DNA of 64,000 nt from Streptomyces sp. NBC_01775 (GCF_035917675.1 NZ_CP109104.1:1984001-2048000), one strand, 5' to 3'; counted from the stretch's first letter, positions 34,745-44,651 are shown. Numbers and translations: made by a program. The notes: generated by a model from the sequence alone, not told the origin.

Positions 34745-36589
34745 GTGCACAGACGTCTCTGGATCAGCTCCGTCACGCTGCTGGTGGCCGCCGCCACGGC
34801 CACCGGACCAGCGCTGACGGCAGCAGCACAGGACCATACGACCAGACCCGTGGCCGCCCCGGCCGCCTCCACGGCGCACCGCCCGCTCCCCCTGGAACGC
34901 CTCTACGACAACCGCGCCGTCAGCGACGACGCACGCCCCGGCGCAGCCGACTTCGACGGCGCCGGCCGCTCCCTCTCGGCGCAGGACCTCACGGCGGCAG
35001 GGTGGCGGCCCGGCGCCCGCCTCGACCTCGACGGGGCCGCGCTGCGCATGCCCGACCGCTCCCCCGGCGACCCCGACAACGTGCGCGCCGACGGGCAGCA
35101 CGTGCGGCTGAGCGGGCGCGGGGACGCCATCTCCTTCCTGGTGGCCGCCACTTCGCCCGACGGCGCGGGCGAGTCCGTCACCGGGACCGGCTCCCTGCGC
35201 TACAGCGACGGCTCACGCGGCTCCTACACCCTCGGCGCGGCCGACTGGCGGGGCGGGCCGCTCAGTACCAAGGCCGTCGCCCTGCCCCATCTCAACGCCC
35301 GCGAGGGCGGACAGCTCGGCGAGAAGGCGCGGCTGTACGCGGTCACCGTGCCGCTGGAGCGGGGCCGCACCCTCAGCTCGGTCCAGCTGCCCAAGGACCC
35401 GGGCCCCGGGGCGGATCTGCACGTCTTCGACGCCGCCGTCCGCGATGAGGCCACCGGCTGGAGCGGCACCTGGTCCGCCAGCACCGGCGGTTACACCGGC
35501 TCCGGGCTGTGGCAGGACCAGACACTGCGGCTGGTCGTCCACACCTCGGCGGGCGGGCCGCGGGCCCGCATCCGGCTGGAGAACACCTTCGCCGCCGAAC
35601 CCGTGCGCATCGGGCACGCCTCCATCGCCGTCCAGCGCGACGGCGCCGCCACCAAGGGCAAGCCCGTGCGCCTCACCTTCGACGGCGGACAGGCGGGCAC
35701 CCGGATTCCGGCGGGGGCCCGAGCGGTCAGCGACCCGGTCGGCTTCGACGTACCGCCCGACACGAACCTGCTGGTCAGCATCCATCTGCCGGACCCGGTC
35801 AGCGCCGCGCCCGTGCACAGCGAGGCCATCCAGCGCTCGTACCTGAGCGAGGGGGGCAGCGGGGACCGCACGGGCGAGAGCGGCGGCGAGGCCTACACCC
35901 GGTCGCTGAGCATGTGGCCCTTCCTCACCGGCATCGACGTCCAGGGCGGGCCCGGGTCCGTCGTCACCCTCGGCGACTCCATCACGGACGGCGTCCGCTC
36001 CACCCAGGGCGCCAACGCGCGCTGGCCCAATGTGCTGGCCCGGCGGCTGCAAGGCCAGGACGAGGTCCCGAAGTACGGCGTCCTGAACCATGGCATCTCC
36101 GCCAACCGCATCGTCACCGACCGCTACCCCGGCGACGGCGTCAGCACCGACACGGCGGGCGTCAGCGCCCAGCACCGCCTGGAGCGGGACGTCCTCGCGC
36201 AGACCCGCGCCAAGACGGTGATCCTCTTCGAGGGCATCAACGACGTGCGGTGGGGCACCTCGGCGGACGAGGTCATAGACGGCATGAAGGCGATCGCCAC
36301 GCGGGCCCGGGAGCGCGGCATGCGCGTCCTGGTGGCCACCGTCGCGCCCTGTGAGGGCTACAAGGACTGCACGCCCACCGTGGACGCGCGCCGGGTCGCC
36401 GTCAACGCCTTCGTGCGGGCGAACTCGGGGCACTTCGACGGTGTCCTCGACTTCGACGCGGCCGTACGGGACCCCGCGCGGCCCGCGCGGATGCTCCCCG
36501 AATATGACTCGGGGGATCATCTGCATCCGGGGGACGCCGGGTTGCGGGCGCTGGCCGAGTCGATCGACCTGCGGGAGCTGAAGGGCTGA
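34745..36589 (+). CDS. Secreted SGNH/GDSL-family hydrolase
   Basis: 614 residues. Signal peptide to about residue 29 (AAAQ), an N-terminal half of about 370 residues with beta-rich character and no obvious family, then the SGNH hydrolase domain: block I VVTLGDSITDG (Ser), block II NHGISANR, block III GINDVRWG (Asn) and block V DHLHPGDAG (Asp, His). Length is twice that of a plain GDSL esterase, fitting the large extracellular streptomycete group. It may deacylate polysaccharides or lipids. GTG 34745 follows GAGAGGG. Confidence 0.88.
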   Translation: MHRRLWISSVTLLVAAATATGPALTAAAQDHTTRPVAAPAASTAHRPLPLERLYDNRAVSDDARPGAADFDGAGRSLSAQDLTAAGWRPGARLDLDGAALRMPDRSPGDPDNVRADGQHVRLSGRGDAISFLVAATSPDGAGESVTGTGSLRYSDGSRGSYTLGAADWRGGPLSTKAVALPHLNAREGGQLGEKARLYAVTVPLERGRTLSSVQLPKDPGPGADLHVFDAAVRDEATGWSGTWSASTGGYTGSGLWQDQTLRLVVHTSAGGPRARIRLENTFAAEPVRIGHASIAVQRDGAATKGKPVRLTFDGGQAGTRIPAGARAVSDPVGFDVPPDTNLLVSIHLPDPVSAAPVHSEAIQRSYLSEGGSGDRTGESGGEAYTRSLSMWPFLTGIDVQGGPGSVVTLGDSITDGVRSTQGANARWPNVLARRLQGQDEVPKYGVLNHGISANRIVTDRYPGDGVSTDTAGVSAQHRLERDVLAQTRAKTVILFEGINDVRWGTSADEVIDGMKAIATRARERGMRVLVATVAPCEGYKDCTPTVDARRVAVNAFVRANSGHFDGVLDFDAAVRDPARPARMLPEYDSGDHLHPGDAGLRALAESIDLRELKG

Positions 36590-36607
36590 GGTCGCTGGGC
36601 GCGGACG

Positions 36608-37387
36608 TCACACGTCGAGGTCGACGACGACCGGGGCGTGGTCGGAGGCGCCCTTGCCCTTTCTGGCCTCTCGGTCGACGTAGGCGTCCCGCACGGCCGA
36701 GCCGAACGCCTCGTTGCCGTAGACCAGATCGATGCGCATGCCCCTGTTCTTGGGGAAGCACAGCTGGCGGTAGTCCCAGTACGTGAACGGGACGTCGTAC
36801 TTCAGGGGGCGCGGGTGGATGTCCTTGACGCCCGCGCCCTCCAGCGCGGCCAGCGCGTCCCGCTCGCGGTCGGTGACGTGGGTGGCGCCCTCGAACTGGG
36901 CGAGGTCCCACACGTCCGCGTCGGTCGGCGCGATGTTGAAGTCTCCGAGAACCGCGAAGGGCCGCGGGCCCGCGGCGGACTTCTCCACCGTGGCCCGCAG
37001 CGCCGCCAGCCACTCCAGCTTGTACTCGTAGTGCGGGTGCCCCACCTCGCGCCCGTTGGGCACATAGACGGACCACACCCGCACCCCGCCGCAGGTGGCC
37101 CCCGCCGCGCGGGCCTCCACCACGCCCTCGTACTCCGGGACCTCCGGGAGGCCGGCGACGGGGTCCTCCACGCCCACGCGGGAGAGGACCGCGGCGCCGT
37201 TCCACCGGCCGCCGGCGTTCACCACCGGCTCATAGCCCAGCGCCCGCAGCTCGTCGTCGGGGAACGCCTCCTCGGAGACCTTCAGCTCCTGGAGGCAGAG
37301 CACGTCGGGCTGCGCCGTCTCCAGCCACTGCGTCAGACGCGGCAGGCGGGCGGTGATCGAGTTGATGTTCCAGGTGGCGATACGCAT
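36608..37387 (-). CDS. xth: Exodeoxyribonuclease III (AP endonuclease)
   Basis: 259 residues of the EEP superfamily. MRIATWNINSI (N7-type Asn), CLQELK (Mg-binding Glu), YVPNGREVG, LGDFNIAPTDADVWD (Asp/Asn pair) and ASDHAPVVVDL (catalytic His with Asp). It cuts at abasic sites in base-excision repair. ATG 37387; the longer frame upstream has no homology. Stands alone between the esterase and the MBL gene. Confidence 0.94.
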   Translation of the reverse strand: MRIATWNINSITARLPRLTQWLETAQPDVLCLQELKVSEEAFPDDELRALGYEPVVNAGGRWNGAAVLSRVGVEDPVAGLPEVPEYEGVVEARAAGATCGGVRVWSVYVPNGREVGHPHYEYKLEWLAALRATVEKSAAGPRPFAVLGDFNIAPTDADVWDLAQFEGATHVTDRERDALAALEGAGVKDIHPRPLKYDVPFTYWDYRQLCFPKNRGMRIDLVYGNEAFGSAVRDAYVDREARKGKGASDHAPVVVDLDV

Positions 37388-37434
37388 ACAGGCTCCGTCG
37401 GGGGTTACGGGGGTCGTCCCCCGGGAGAGTGAGG

Positions 37435-38121
37435 CTATCGCGCGAGTCCGACACTCTCGCCCGGCGTCAGATGACCGTGCGCGGCACCGCCCGTGCCGGG
37501 GCCGCCCTCGCCCAGCATGCGGCCCAGGACGGCCAGCCCGTTGTCGTTGAGCAGCCCGTCGTGGATGTCGTAGACGTGGGCCGGGCCGACGGCGCGCACA
37601 TAGTCGAGGACCTCGGAGAACTTGTTCCACGGCGCGTGCATCGGCAGCAGCAGGGTCTTCACGGGACGCTCGGGGACGGTGAGCGCGTCACCGGGGTGGA
37701 AGACCAGGCCGTCCACGACGTAGCCGACGTTGGTGATGCGCGGGATGTCCGGGTGGATGACCGCGTGCAGCTCGCCGTGCACCTCGACCTGGAATCCGGC
37801 GGCCTCGAAGGTGTCGCCGTGTCCGACCGTGTGCACGCGGCCGGGAAACGCACCGGAGATCTGGTCGGCGACGCTGCGCAGCGTCCAGATCTCGGCAGCG
37901 GGGTTGGCCTCCATGGCGGCGCGCAGCCGCAGCTCGTCGAAGTGGTCGGGGTGCTCGTGGGTGACCAGCAGCACGTCGGCACCCAGTGCCGCGTCCCGCT
38001 CGCTGAAGCCGCCCGGGTCGATGACCAGCGTCCGGCCGCCCTTTTCCAGGCGCACACAGGAGTGGCCCTTCTTGGTGAGGGCCGGCGAAGTGTCGTTCGC
38101 GTCAGTTCCCATGGGGCCCAT
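37435..38121 (-). CDS. MBL-fold metallohydrolase (UlaG-like)
   Basis: 228 residues. Metal site VTHEHPDHFDELR (HxHxDH) and FHPGDAL, with MHAPW and DIHDGLL supplying later ligands. The GHSCVRLEKGGRTLVIDPG opening fits the UlaG/YtnP-like Lactamase_B_3 group that hydrolyses phosphodiesters or lactones. Start 38121 has AGAGGA close upstream and overlaps the pcaDC stop by 20 bases; ATG 38112 is also possible. Probably co-transcribed with pcaDC. Confidence 0.85.
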   Translation of the reverse strand: MGPMGTDANDTSPALTKKGHSCVRLEKGGRTLVIDPGGFSERDAALGADVLLVTHEHPDHFDELRLRAAMEANPAAEIWTLRSVADQISGAFPGRVHTVGHGDTFEAAGFQVEVHGELHAVIHPDIPRITNVGYVVDGLVFHPGDALTVPERPVKTLLLPMHAPWNKFSEVLDYVRAVGPAHVYDIHDGLLNDNGLAVLGRMLGEGGPGTGGAAHGHLTPGESVGLAR

Positions 38122-39400
38122 TGTCCTCTTCGGCCGCCCGCCGGTCCTCCGGAGTGGTCTCCGCGCGGATGACGCGCTGGGCGACGGCGAAGGCGGAGTG
38201 CGCCGCGGGCACCCCGCAGTAGACCGCGGTCTGCAACAGCACCTCCTTGATCTCCTCGGGCGTGAGGCCGTTGCGCAGCGCCGCGCGGGTGTGGAAGGCC
38301 AGTTCCTCGTAGTGGCCCCGGGCGGTGAGCGCGGTCAGCGTGATCACCGAGCGGGTGCGACGGTCGACGCCGCCGCGGGTCCAGACCTCGCCCCAGGCGT
38401 AGCGCGTGACGAAGTTGTCGAAGTCGCCGGTGAAGTCGTCGGCCTCCTCGGTCGCCCGGTCCACATGGGCGTCCCCGAGGACCTCGCGGCGGACCTTCAT
38501 GCCCGCGTCGAAGGCGTCGGTGCGCTGCGCGGCACGCGCGCCGGACTCCAGCTCCGCCACGGCGGAGGCCTGCTGCGGGACGGGCGCGATGACCGGCGCG
38601 GGCGCGGGCGGACCGGCCGCCGACTCCTGCCAGGTGGTGGTGAAGTGCCGGATGAGCAGATCGGTGACCGCGCCCGGCTGCTCGACGGGCGTCAGGTGCG
38701 AGGCGCCCGGCACGATCGCCAGCCGCGCGTCCGGGATCCCGGCGACCAGTGCGCGGGCCTCGGCCGGCGGGGTGGCCTCGTCCTCGGCTCCGGCCACCAC
38801 CAGGGTCGGCACGCCTATGCCGCCCAGCGAGCCCTTGGCGTCGAAGGAGGCCAGGGCCTCGCACGCGGCGATGTAGCAGCCCGGGTCGGTCGTCCGCACC
38901 ATCTGTACGGCCCACTCGACGATGGCGGGCTGCGCCTGGGCGAAGCCGGTGGTGAACCAGCGCTCCGGGGTGGTGCGGGCGATGGGGTCCAGGCCGTTGG
39001 TGCGGATGACGACGCCGCGCTGGCGCCAGCTGTCGGGCGTGCCGTAGCGCGGCGAGGAGGAGACCAGCGCCAGGGAGGTCACCCGCTGCGGCGCGGCCAG
39101 CGCGAGCTGGATACCGAGGGCGCCGCCGATGGAGCAGCCCGCGTAGCCGAAGCGCTCGATGCCGAGGCCGTCGAGGGTGGCCAGCAGCCGCTCGGCGAGC
39201 GCGGTGGCCGAGTCGGCGGAGTAGGCGGGCGAGCCGCCGTGACCGGGCAGATCGAACCGGAGCACCCGCCAGTGGCGGGTCAGCTCCGGGATCTGCCGGT
39301 CCCACATGTGCCAGGTCGTACCGAGGGCCGGGCCCAGGACGAGTACCGGCGCGTCGTCGGATCCGTCGGTCCGGTGTTGCAGCGTTTGGGCGGGGGTCAC
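38102..39400 (-). CDS. pcaDC: Fused 3-oxoadipate enol-lactonase / 4-carboxymuconolactone decarboxylase
   Basis: 432 residues with two parts. Residues 1-260 are an alpha/beta hydrolase (PcaD): nucleophile elbow AGCSIGGALG, catalytic Asp in VVAGAEDEATPP and His in PGASHLTPVEQPG. After an Ala/Pro linker, residues 300-420 are a carboxymuconolactone decarboxylase (PcaC): GEVWTRGGVDRRTRSVITLTALTARGHYEELAFHTRAALRNGLTPEEIKEVLLQTAVYCGVPAA. Such PcaL fusions occur in actinomycetes and catalyse the last steps before beta-ketoadipate. No pcaGH, pcaB or pcaIJF genes are nearby, which is unusual. GTG start 39400. Confidence 0.9.
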   Translation of the reverse strand: MTPAQTLQHRTDGSDDAPVLVLGPALGTTWHMWDRQIPELTRHWRVLRFDLPGHGGSPAYSADSATALAERLLATLDGLGIERFGYAGCSIGGALGIQLALAAPQRVTSLALVSSSPRYGTPDSWRQRGVVIRTNGLDPIARTTPERWFTTGFAQAQPAIVEWAVQMVRTTDPGCYIAACEALASFDAKGSLGGIGVPTLVVAGAEDEATPPAEARALVAGIPDARLAIVPGASHLTPVEQPGAVTDLLIRHFTTTWQESAAGPPAPAPVIAPVPQQASAVAELESGARAAQRTDAFDAGMKVRREVLGDAHVDRATEEADDFTGDFDNFVTRYAWGEVWTRGGVDRRTRSVITLTALTARGHYEELAFHTRAALRNGLTPEEIKEVLLQTAVYCGVPAAHSAFAVAQRVIRAETTPEDRRAAEEDNGPHGN

Positions 39401-39617
39401 CGTGCTTCACCTCGGGCAGGCGGTCGAGAACTGGCAGGAAGGGCTGGAAGAAGAGCGGAAAGAGAGCGGAAGGGTAGCTTTCGCTCACGCGTGCACGCTA
39501 CCGAGCGCCGCGCGGGCCGGGCCGCGCGGGGCCGTACATCCGGGCCGTGTGGGGCCGTACATGGGAAAAGCCCGGAAAATCCGGCCGTGCGGATGCGGCC
39601 GGAGACGGAGATCCCGT

Positions 39618-39653
39618 GACCCGGAGGAAGGCGGCGACCCGGAGGAAGGCCGC
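39618..39653. repeat. Tandem 18-bp duplication
   Basis: GACCCGGAGGAAGGCGGC is followed directly by GACCCGGAGGAAGGCCGC, one mismatch, ending at the stop codon of the membrane protein gene. Slightly upstream GGGGCCGTACAT is also repeated. A minor replication-slippage scar in the 253-base gap, which holds no gene. Confidence 0.5.
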
Positions 39654-40259
39654 TCAGAACTTGGCCGTGGACACGGCGTAGACGTGGGGGCGCTTCTTGT
39701 ACGTCTTGTCCACGACGATGGCGGTGTCGGGCTTGTTCCCGGACTCGTGGTGGATCAGGCCCCAGTAGCGGTGCCCCGGCTCCTCGAAGCGCCAGCCGAC
39801 CTCTCTGGCCTGCTTGCCGCTGATGGCGATCTTCCCCTTGTGCAGGGATTTCCCGCTGCTGCCGAGGTCCTTCATGAACTCGGCGAGCCGCTTCTTGGTC
39901 GTACGGAACTCCAGCCACATCGTGCTCTTGCTCCACGAGTTCTCCTCGTAGAACGCCACCCGGGTCGCGGCCAGGGGGACTTGCAGGTTGTAGATGCGCT
40001 GGCTGGCCTTGGGCGGACGGGCGTAGGTGAGGCTGCTGGCCGCGGCGGCGCGTTCCTTGTCCTTGCCGCTGTCCCGGCTCTGGAAGGCCGACTGCACCAG
40101 GTAGCCGCCCGGCAGGGCGATCAGCAACACCACGATCAGCAGCACGGTCCCCCGGTGCCGGGGCCGGTGCGGGGGGCGCTCGTGGGGGTCGGTGGTCTCA
40201 TCCGTGTGAGGCATGGCGTTGGAGGTCTCGGTGGTGGGGGGCGAGGCCGCTGCGGTCAC
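39654..40259 (-). CDS. Single-pass membrane protein of unknown function
   Basis: 201 residues. A Thr/Pro/His-rich cytoplasmic N-terminus, one membrane helix (GTVLLIVVLLIALPGGYLV, about 49-67), then about 130 extracellular residues with QVPLAATRVAFYEENSWSKSTMWLEF and KKRPHVYAVSTAKF. The outside part may be a lipoprotein-like beta domain that measures a ligand. GTG 40259 shares GTGA with the ROK kinase stop; ATG 40214 lacks a ribosome site. Coupled translation with the ROK gene suggests a shared operon, not a shared function. Confidence 0.7.
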   Translation of the reverse strand: MTAAASPPTTETSNAMPHTDETTDPHERPPHRPRHRGTVLLIVVLLIALPGGYLVQSAFQSRDSGKDKERAAAASSLTYARPPKASQRIYNLQVPLAATRVAFYEENSWSKSTMWLEFRTTKKRLAEFMKDLGSSGKSLHKGKIAISGKQAREVGWRFEEPGHRYWGLIHHESGNKPDTAIVVDKTYKKRPHVYAVSTAKF

Positions 40260-41410
40260 TGACCCACCGCCCGGCGCAGGTTGTCGGCCGCGCGCTCGTA
40301 CCGCTCGTAGCGCTCCAGGCGGCGCCGGTTGGCCCGGCGGAAGCGACGGGCCACCAGCCGCGCCAGGTCGGCAGCCCCGACCATACCCGCCTCGGGGCCG
40401 AGCTGGGCCTTGACGATGCGGGCCTCGGGGCGGTATCCGCGGCCGGTCAGCTGGCGGCGGAAGGCATCCCTGGCCGGGTCGATCAGCAGTTCGTCGGCCG
40501 CGCTGACGCCGCCGCCGATCACGAAGCAGGACGGGTCCAGGGCCGCCGCGAGGTTGGCGATGCCGACGCCCAGCCAGGCGCCGATCTCCTGGAGCAGCTC
40601 CGTGCACATCGCGTCACCGGCGCGGGCCAGCTCGGTGATGAGCGGTCCGGTGATGTCGCCCACCTGGCCGCCGACCCGGTCGATGATCCCGTACGCCACC
40701 GGAGACTCGGCCGCCGCCAGCTCCCGGGCCTCACGCACCAGCGCGTTGCCCGAGCTGTACTGCTCCCAGCAGCCTCTGTTGCCGCACGGGCAGCGGTGGC
40801 CGCCCGGCACGACCTGCATGTGGCCGAATTCCCCCGCGACCCCGTACTTGCCCCGCTTGACGCGCCCGTCCTCCAGGATGGCGCCGCCGATCCCGGTCCC
40901 CAGCGTGATCATCACGAGGTGGTCCTCACCCCGGCCGGCGCCGAAGCGCCACTCGCCCCAGGCGGCGGCGTTCGCGTCGTTGTCGACCATCACCGGGACG
41001 GCGAGGCGGGCGGTGAGGGCATCCTTGAGGGGCTCGTCGCGCCAGGCGAGGTGGGGGGCGAACAGCACGCGGGATCTGTTCGCGTCGATCCAGCCCGCCG
41101 CGCCGATGCCCACGGCGTGCACGTCGTGCCGGTCGGAGAGGTCGAGCACCAGCTCGGCGATGGTGTCCTCGACGACCTTCGGGCTCTTGGACTTCTCGGG
41201 CGTCTCCGCCCTGACCTTCTCCAGGATCGTCCCGTCCGCGTCCACGACACCGGCCATGACCTTGGTGCCGCCGATGTCGATGCCGACGGTGGGAACGCGG
41301 GGGGCCGACAGGTGCGAGCGGCGCTCGCGCGTGCTGACCGTCCGCAGGACGCTGGCGCTGGGCCTGGTCCTGCGCGGATAGACCCTTTCACCTCGCTGGA
41401 AGCTGTCCAT
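40256..41410 (-). CDS. ROK-family sugar kinase
   Basis: 384 residues. TVGIDIGGTKVMAGVV (phosphate 1), DNDANAAAWGEW with the catalytic Asp, ITLGTGIGGAI, and the zinc motif CPCGNRGCWEQY of ROK kinases. No N-terminal HTH, so it is an enzyme, not a NagC-type repressor. The first 40 residues are a basic extension before the domain. The C-terminal 35 residues are Arg/Glu rich. It phosphorylates glucose or a related hexose; the sugar ABC operon just upstream could supply the substrate. ATG 41410; TTG 41416 is in frame. Confidence 0.9.
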   Translation of the reverse strand: MDSFQRGERVYPRRTRPSASVLRTVSTRERRSHLSAPRVPTVGIDIGGTKVMAGVVDADGTILEKVRAETPEKSKSPKVVEDTIAELVLDLSDRHDVHAVGIGAAGWIDANRSRVLFAPHLAWRDEPLKDALTARLAVPVMVDNDANAAAWGEWRFGAGRGEDHLVMITLGTGIGGAILEDGRVKRGKYGVAGEFGHMQVVPGGHRCPCGNRGCWEQYSSGNALVREARELAAAESPVAYGIIDRVGGQVGDITGPLITELARAGDAMCTELLQEIGAWLGVGIANLAAALDPSCFVIGGGVSAADELLIDPARDAFRRQLTGRGYRPEARIVKAQLGPEAGMVGAADLARLVARRFRRANRRRLERYERYERAADNLRRAVGQ

Positions 41411-41533
41411 GCTCAACTGTGGTCGTCCCTTTTGGTGTGGTCACCGGCCCCGCCGATTCTGCCAGGGAACAACCGTACGTCGTCGCCTGCGGCGTCGCCT
41501 GCGGCTGTGGCCCTCCCACCGGAGAATCGCGCT

Positions 41534-41572
41534 GGGGGCACCTCCCGGCCGGAGGCTGGGGGAGGAGCCCCC
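41534..41572. repeat. Palindromic repeat unit, copy 1
   Basis: A 13-base stem (GGGGGCACCTCCC with GGGAGGAGCCCCC, one A-A mismatch) and a GGCCGGAGGCT-containing loop, followed by seven A. It lies between the end of the sugar ABC operon and the ROK gene and may terminate the former. The same unit, inverted, is at 45738-45775, and identical repeats are frequent in Streptomyces. Confidence 0.6.
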
Positions 41573-41605
41573 AAAAAAACAGGAAGGGGAGGGGCAGGGG
41601 CAAGG

Positions 41606-42418
41606 TCAGCGTTCCAGCTCATGGCTCAGCTCTTCCAATTCGCTGCCGCCCGCCATCTGCCGCACCAGCTCATCCAGCTCCAGGTCGTCCTTCTCGTACG
41701 CGCCGGCCATCGCCCCCCGCTTCAGGAGGACGAAGCGGTCTCCGACCAGGTACGCGTGGTGCGGGTTGTGCGTGATGAGGACCACGCCGAGCCCGGCGTC
41801 CCGCGCGGCGGCGACGTACTTCAGGACGACGCCGCTCTGCTTGACGCCGAGCGCCGCCGTCGGCTCGTCCAGGACGAGCACCTTCGCTCCGAAGTGCACG
41901 GCGCGGGCGATGGCGACGGACTGCCGCTCGCCGCCGGAGAGCGTCCCGATCGGCTGGTCGACGTCGCGCAGGTCGATGCCCATGCGCAGCAGCTCGCTGT
42001 GGGTGGTGCGGCGCATGTACGGCACGTCGAGGCGGCGGAAGGGGCCCCGCCCCGTGCTGGGCTCGGAGCCGAGGAAGAAGTTGCGCCACACAGGCATGAG
42101 GGGGACCACGGCGAGGTCCTGGTAGACCGTGGCGATGCCCCGGTCCAGTGCCTCGCGGGGGGAGCCGAGGCCGGCGGGGGCGCCCTGGATGCGGAAGGTG
42201 CCGCCGTCGTGCCGGTGCAGCCCGGAGATGATCTTGATGAGGGTGGACTTGCCCGCGCCGTTGTCGCCGAGGACGCAGGTGATCTCCCCGGCGTGCACCC
42301 GCAAGGAGACGTCCTCCAGCGCGCGGATGTTGCCGTAGAACTTGCTGACCTCGCTCAGCTCCACCAGCGGCTCGGCGCCGGCGTCCGCCGGGGCGGTCTC
42401 GGGGGTCGTGTCGGTCAT
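41606..42418 (-). CDS. Sugar ABC transporter ATP-binding protein (single-domain RbsA type)
   Basis: 270 residues, one ABC domain where RbsA/XylG have two. Walker [11 protein letters not shown], signature [14 protein letters not shown], Walker [14 protein letters not shown]-loop LITHN. The [24 protein letters not shown] segment matches CUT2 importers. It needs to dimerise. Three genes in this operon (binding protein, permease, ATPase) overlap by four bases each. Confidence 0.9.
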   Translation of the reverse strand: MTDTTPETAPADAGAEPLVELSEVSKFYGNIRALEDVSLRVHAGEITCVLGDNGAGKSTLIKIISGLHRHDGGTFRIQGAPAGLGSPREALDRGIATVYQDLAVVPLMPVWRNFFLGSEPSTGRGPFRRLDVPYMRRTTHSELLRMGIDLRDVDQPIGTLSGGERQSVAIARAVHFGAKVLVLDEPTAALGVKQSGVVLKYVAAARDAGLGVVLITHNPHHAYLVGDRFVLLKRGAMAGAYEKDDLELDELVRQMAGGSELEELSHELER

Positions 42419-43506
42419 CGGGTCGCCTCCGCCCGCTTACGGATCCACGCGTTCAGGAGCGTCGCGAGCAGCAGCATCGCGCCCAGGAAGAACTTGAACC
42501 AGTCCGGGTTCCACTGCGCGTAGATGATGCCCTTGTTGCTCATGCCGAAGATGAGGGCGCCGACGGCGGCCCCCACGGCCGAGCCGTAGCCGCCGGTCAG
42601 CAGGCAGCCGCCGATGACGGCCGCTGCGATGTAGATCAGCTCGTTGCCGACGCCCTCGCCGGACTGGACCGTGTCGTAGTTGAACAGCAGATGCTGGCCC
42701 GAGATCCAGGCGGCGAACGCGACACCCAGGTAGAGCCCGATCTTGGTGCGGGCCACGGGGACGCCGACCGCGCGGGCCGCGTCCACTCCCCCGCCGACGG
42801 CGAAGATCCAGTTGCCCGCTCTGGTGCGCAGGAGGATCCACGTCGCCACGGCCACCAGCACCACCCACCACAGCACGGTGATCTGGAGGTCGACGCTGCC
42901 CAGCGTCACCTGCGAGGCGAAGACCTGCCGCGCGGAGTCGAAGCCCTCCATGTCGCCGATGGTCTTGGTGGTGACGGTGCGGCTGATCAGCTTGGTGAGG
43001 CCGAGGTTGAGGCCCGTCAGCATCAGGAAGGTGGCGAGCGTGATGATGAAGCTCGGCAGCTTGGTGCGGGTCAGCATGAAGCCGTTGAAGAAGCCGATGG
43101 CCAAGGTGACCAGCAGCGAGACCCCCACGCCGACCCACACGTTCGCCGTCATCTGGTAGCTGAACATCGAGGAGACCAGCGCCGAGGAGGTCACCATGAC
43201 GCCGGTCGACAGGTCGAACTCGCCGCCGATCATCAGCAGCGCCACGGGGACGGCCATGATCCCGATCGTGGAGGAGAAGTAGAGCACCGTGGAGAGGCTG
43301 GAGGGCCGCAGGAAGCTGTCGGCGACCAGCCCGAAGAAGACGAACAGCGCGATGGCGCCCACCACCGCGCCCAGCTCGGGCCTGCGCATCAGCCGGGCGG
43401 GCAGCGAGCGCTGCACCAGCCGCTCGTCGACCTTCTCCGGCTGGGGCGCCGGCTTGCCCGGCTCCCCCGGCTCTCCCGGTGTGCCTGTTTTCTCCGTGAC
43501 CGTCAT
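42415..43506 (-). CDS. Sugar ABC transporter permease (RbsC type)
   Basis: 363 residues, about ten helices. The N-terminal cytoplasmic part is Pro/Gly/Glu-rich; later [43 protein letters not shown] and [17 protein letters not shown] carry the CUT2 permease signatures. Likely imports a pentose, inositol or sugar acid. The start overlaps the binding protein stop by four bases. Confidence 0.92.
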   Translation of the reverse strand: MTVTEKTGTPGEPGEPGKPAPQPEKVDERLVQRSLPARLMRRPELGAVVGAIALFVFFGLVADSFLRPSSLSTVLYFSSTIGIMAVPVALLMIGGEFDLSTGVMVTSSALVSSMFSYQMTANVWVGVGVSLLVTLAIGFFNGFMLTRTKLPSFIITLATFLMLTGLNLGLTKLISRTVTTKTIGDMEGFDSARQVFASQVTLGSVDLQITVLWWVVLVAVATWILLRTRAGNWIFAVGGGVDAARAVGVPVARTKIGLYLGVAFAAWISGQHLLFNYDTVQSGEGVGNELIYIAAAVIGGCLLTGGYGSAVGAAVGALIFGMSNKGIIYAQWNPDWFKFFLGAMLLLATLLNAWIRKRAEATR

Positions 43507-44528
43507 CGGGTCCCCCGCTTCGTCAGCTCTTCCAGCTTGCCCGCGTCCTTCTTGGTGAGGATCTGCGGGCCGGTGAGCACGGGCTTGCCGCCGCCGAGCA
43601 TGTCGGCGTTGAAGCGGTGGAGCCAGAGCAGGTCCACGGCCTCGTAGCCCTGGAGGTAGGGCTGCTGGTCGACGGCGAAGCCGATGGAGCCGTCCTTGAG
43701 GCCGGCGGCGACCTTGTCGTTGAGGTCGAAGGTGTCGATCTCCGCCTTGCTGCCCGCGTCGTCCTTGGCAGCGGCGGCGGTGGCCGCGAAGGGCGCGCCG
43801 AGGGTGACGACGGTGTCGATCTTCTTGTCGGACTGGAGCTTGGCCTCCACGGACGACTGGACGCCGGGCATGTTGGTGCCGTCCACGTACAGGTCCTTGA
43901 CCTTGCCGTCGAAGGTCTTCTCGATGCCGTCGCAGCGCTGCTCGTGACCGACGTTGCCCTGCTCGTGCATGAGGCAGATCGCCTTCTTGCGGCCCCGGTC
44001 GTTCAGCTCGCGGCCCACGGCCTCGCCGGCCAGCACCTCGTCCTGGCCGATGTGGGTCAGGGCACCGAAGGAGCGCGACTCCTCCTGGCCCGAGTTGACC
44101 GTGATGACCGGAATGCCTGCCTTGATCGCCTTCTTGACGACACCCTTCATCGCGTCCGGCTTGGCCAGCGTGACGATCAGCCCGTCGACCCTCTTGTCGA
44201 TCGCGGTCTGGACGAGCTGCGCCTGGCGGCCCGCCTCCTTGTCGTGCGAGTAGAGGAACTCGATGTTGTCCTTGGCCGCCGCCTGCTTGGCGCCGCTCTG
44301 GACGATGTCCCAGTAGGTGTCGCCGTCGCCCGAGTGCGTCACCATGGCGACCTTCCAGCGCGGGGTGGTGACGTTGGCCTTGCCGGAGGCGGCCTGGTTA
44401 CGGGCGTCCTCCGCCCTCTTGCCGCCGGTGCTGCTGCACCCGGCGAGCCCGGCCACCGCCGCGACGACCGCGGCCATCACGGCCCCCGTCGCACGCACGG
44501 ACGCACGGGACCTCTGCACGCTGGCCAC
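43503..44528 (-). CDS. Sugar ABC substrate-binding lipoprotein, copy A
   Basis: 341 residues; lipobox VAGLAGCS (Cys about 30). Peripla_BP_4 fold: VAMVTHSGDGDTYWDIVQSGAKQAA, LVQTAIDKRVDGLIVTLAKPDAM, GIPVITVNSGQ, IGQDEVLAGEAVGREL, VQSSVEAKLQSDKKIDTVVTLGAPFA and AVDQQPYLQGYEAV. The GTG at 44528 is preceded by GAGGGCAG. A near-identical paralogue lies just upstream. The C-terminus of both copies is TRGTR. Confidence 0.9.
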   Translation of the reverse strand: MASVQRSRASVRATGAVMAAVVAAVAGLAGCSSTGGKRAEDARNQAASGKANVTTPRWKVAMVTHSGDGDTYWDIVQSGAKQAAAKDNIEFLYSHDKEAGRQAQLVQTAIDKRVDGLIVTLAKPDAMKGVVKKAIKAGIPVITVNSGQEESRSFGALTHIGQDEVLAGEAVGRELNDRGRKKAICLMHEQGNVGHEQRCDGIEKTFDGKVKDLYVDGTNMPGVQSSVEAKLQSDKKIDTVVTLGAPFAATAAAAKDDAGSKAEIDTFDLNDKVAAGLKDGSIGFAVDQQPYLQGYEAVDLLWLHRFNADMLGGGKPVLTGPQILTKKDAGKLEELTKRGTR

Positions 44529-44651
44529 GGTGTTCTGCCCTCTCGATACGGATACGGCTGCGGTCGTACAACCGGAAGATCGCCCAGGATCTTCGCACAA
44601 GTATCCGCCACCGTGACCGGAAAGGACGCAACGGGTCCCATCCGCCGTCCC

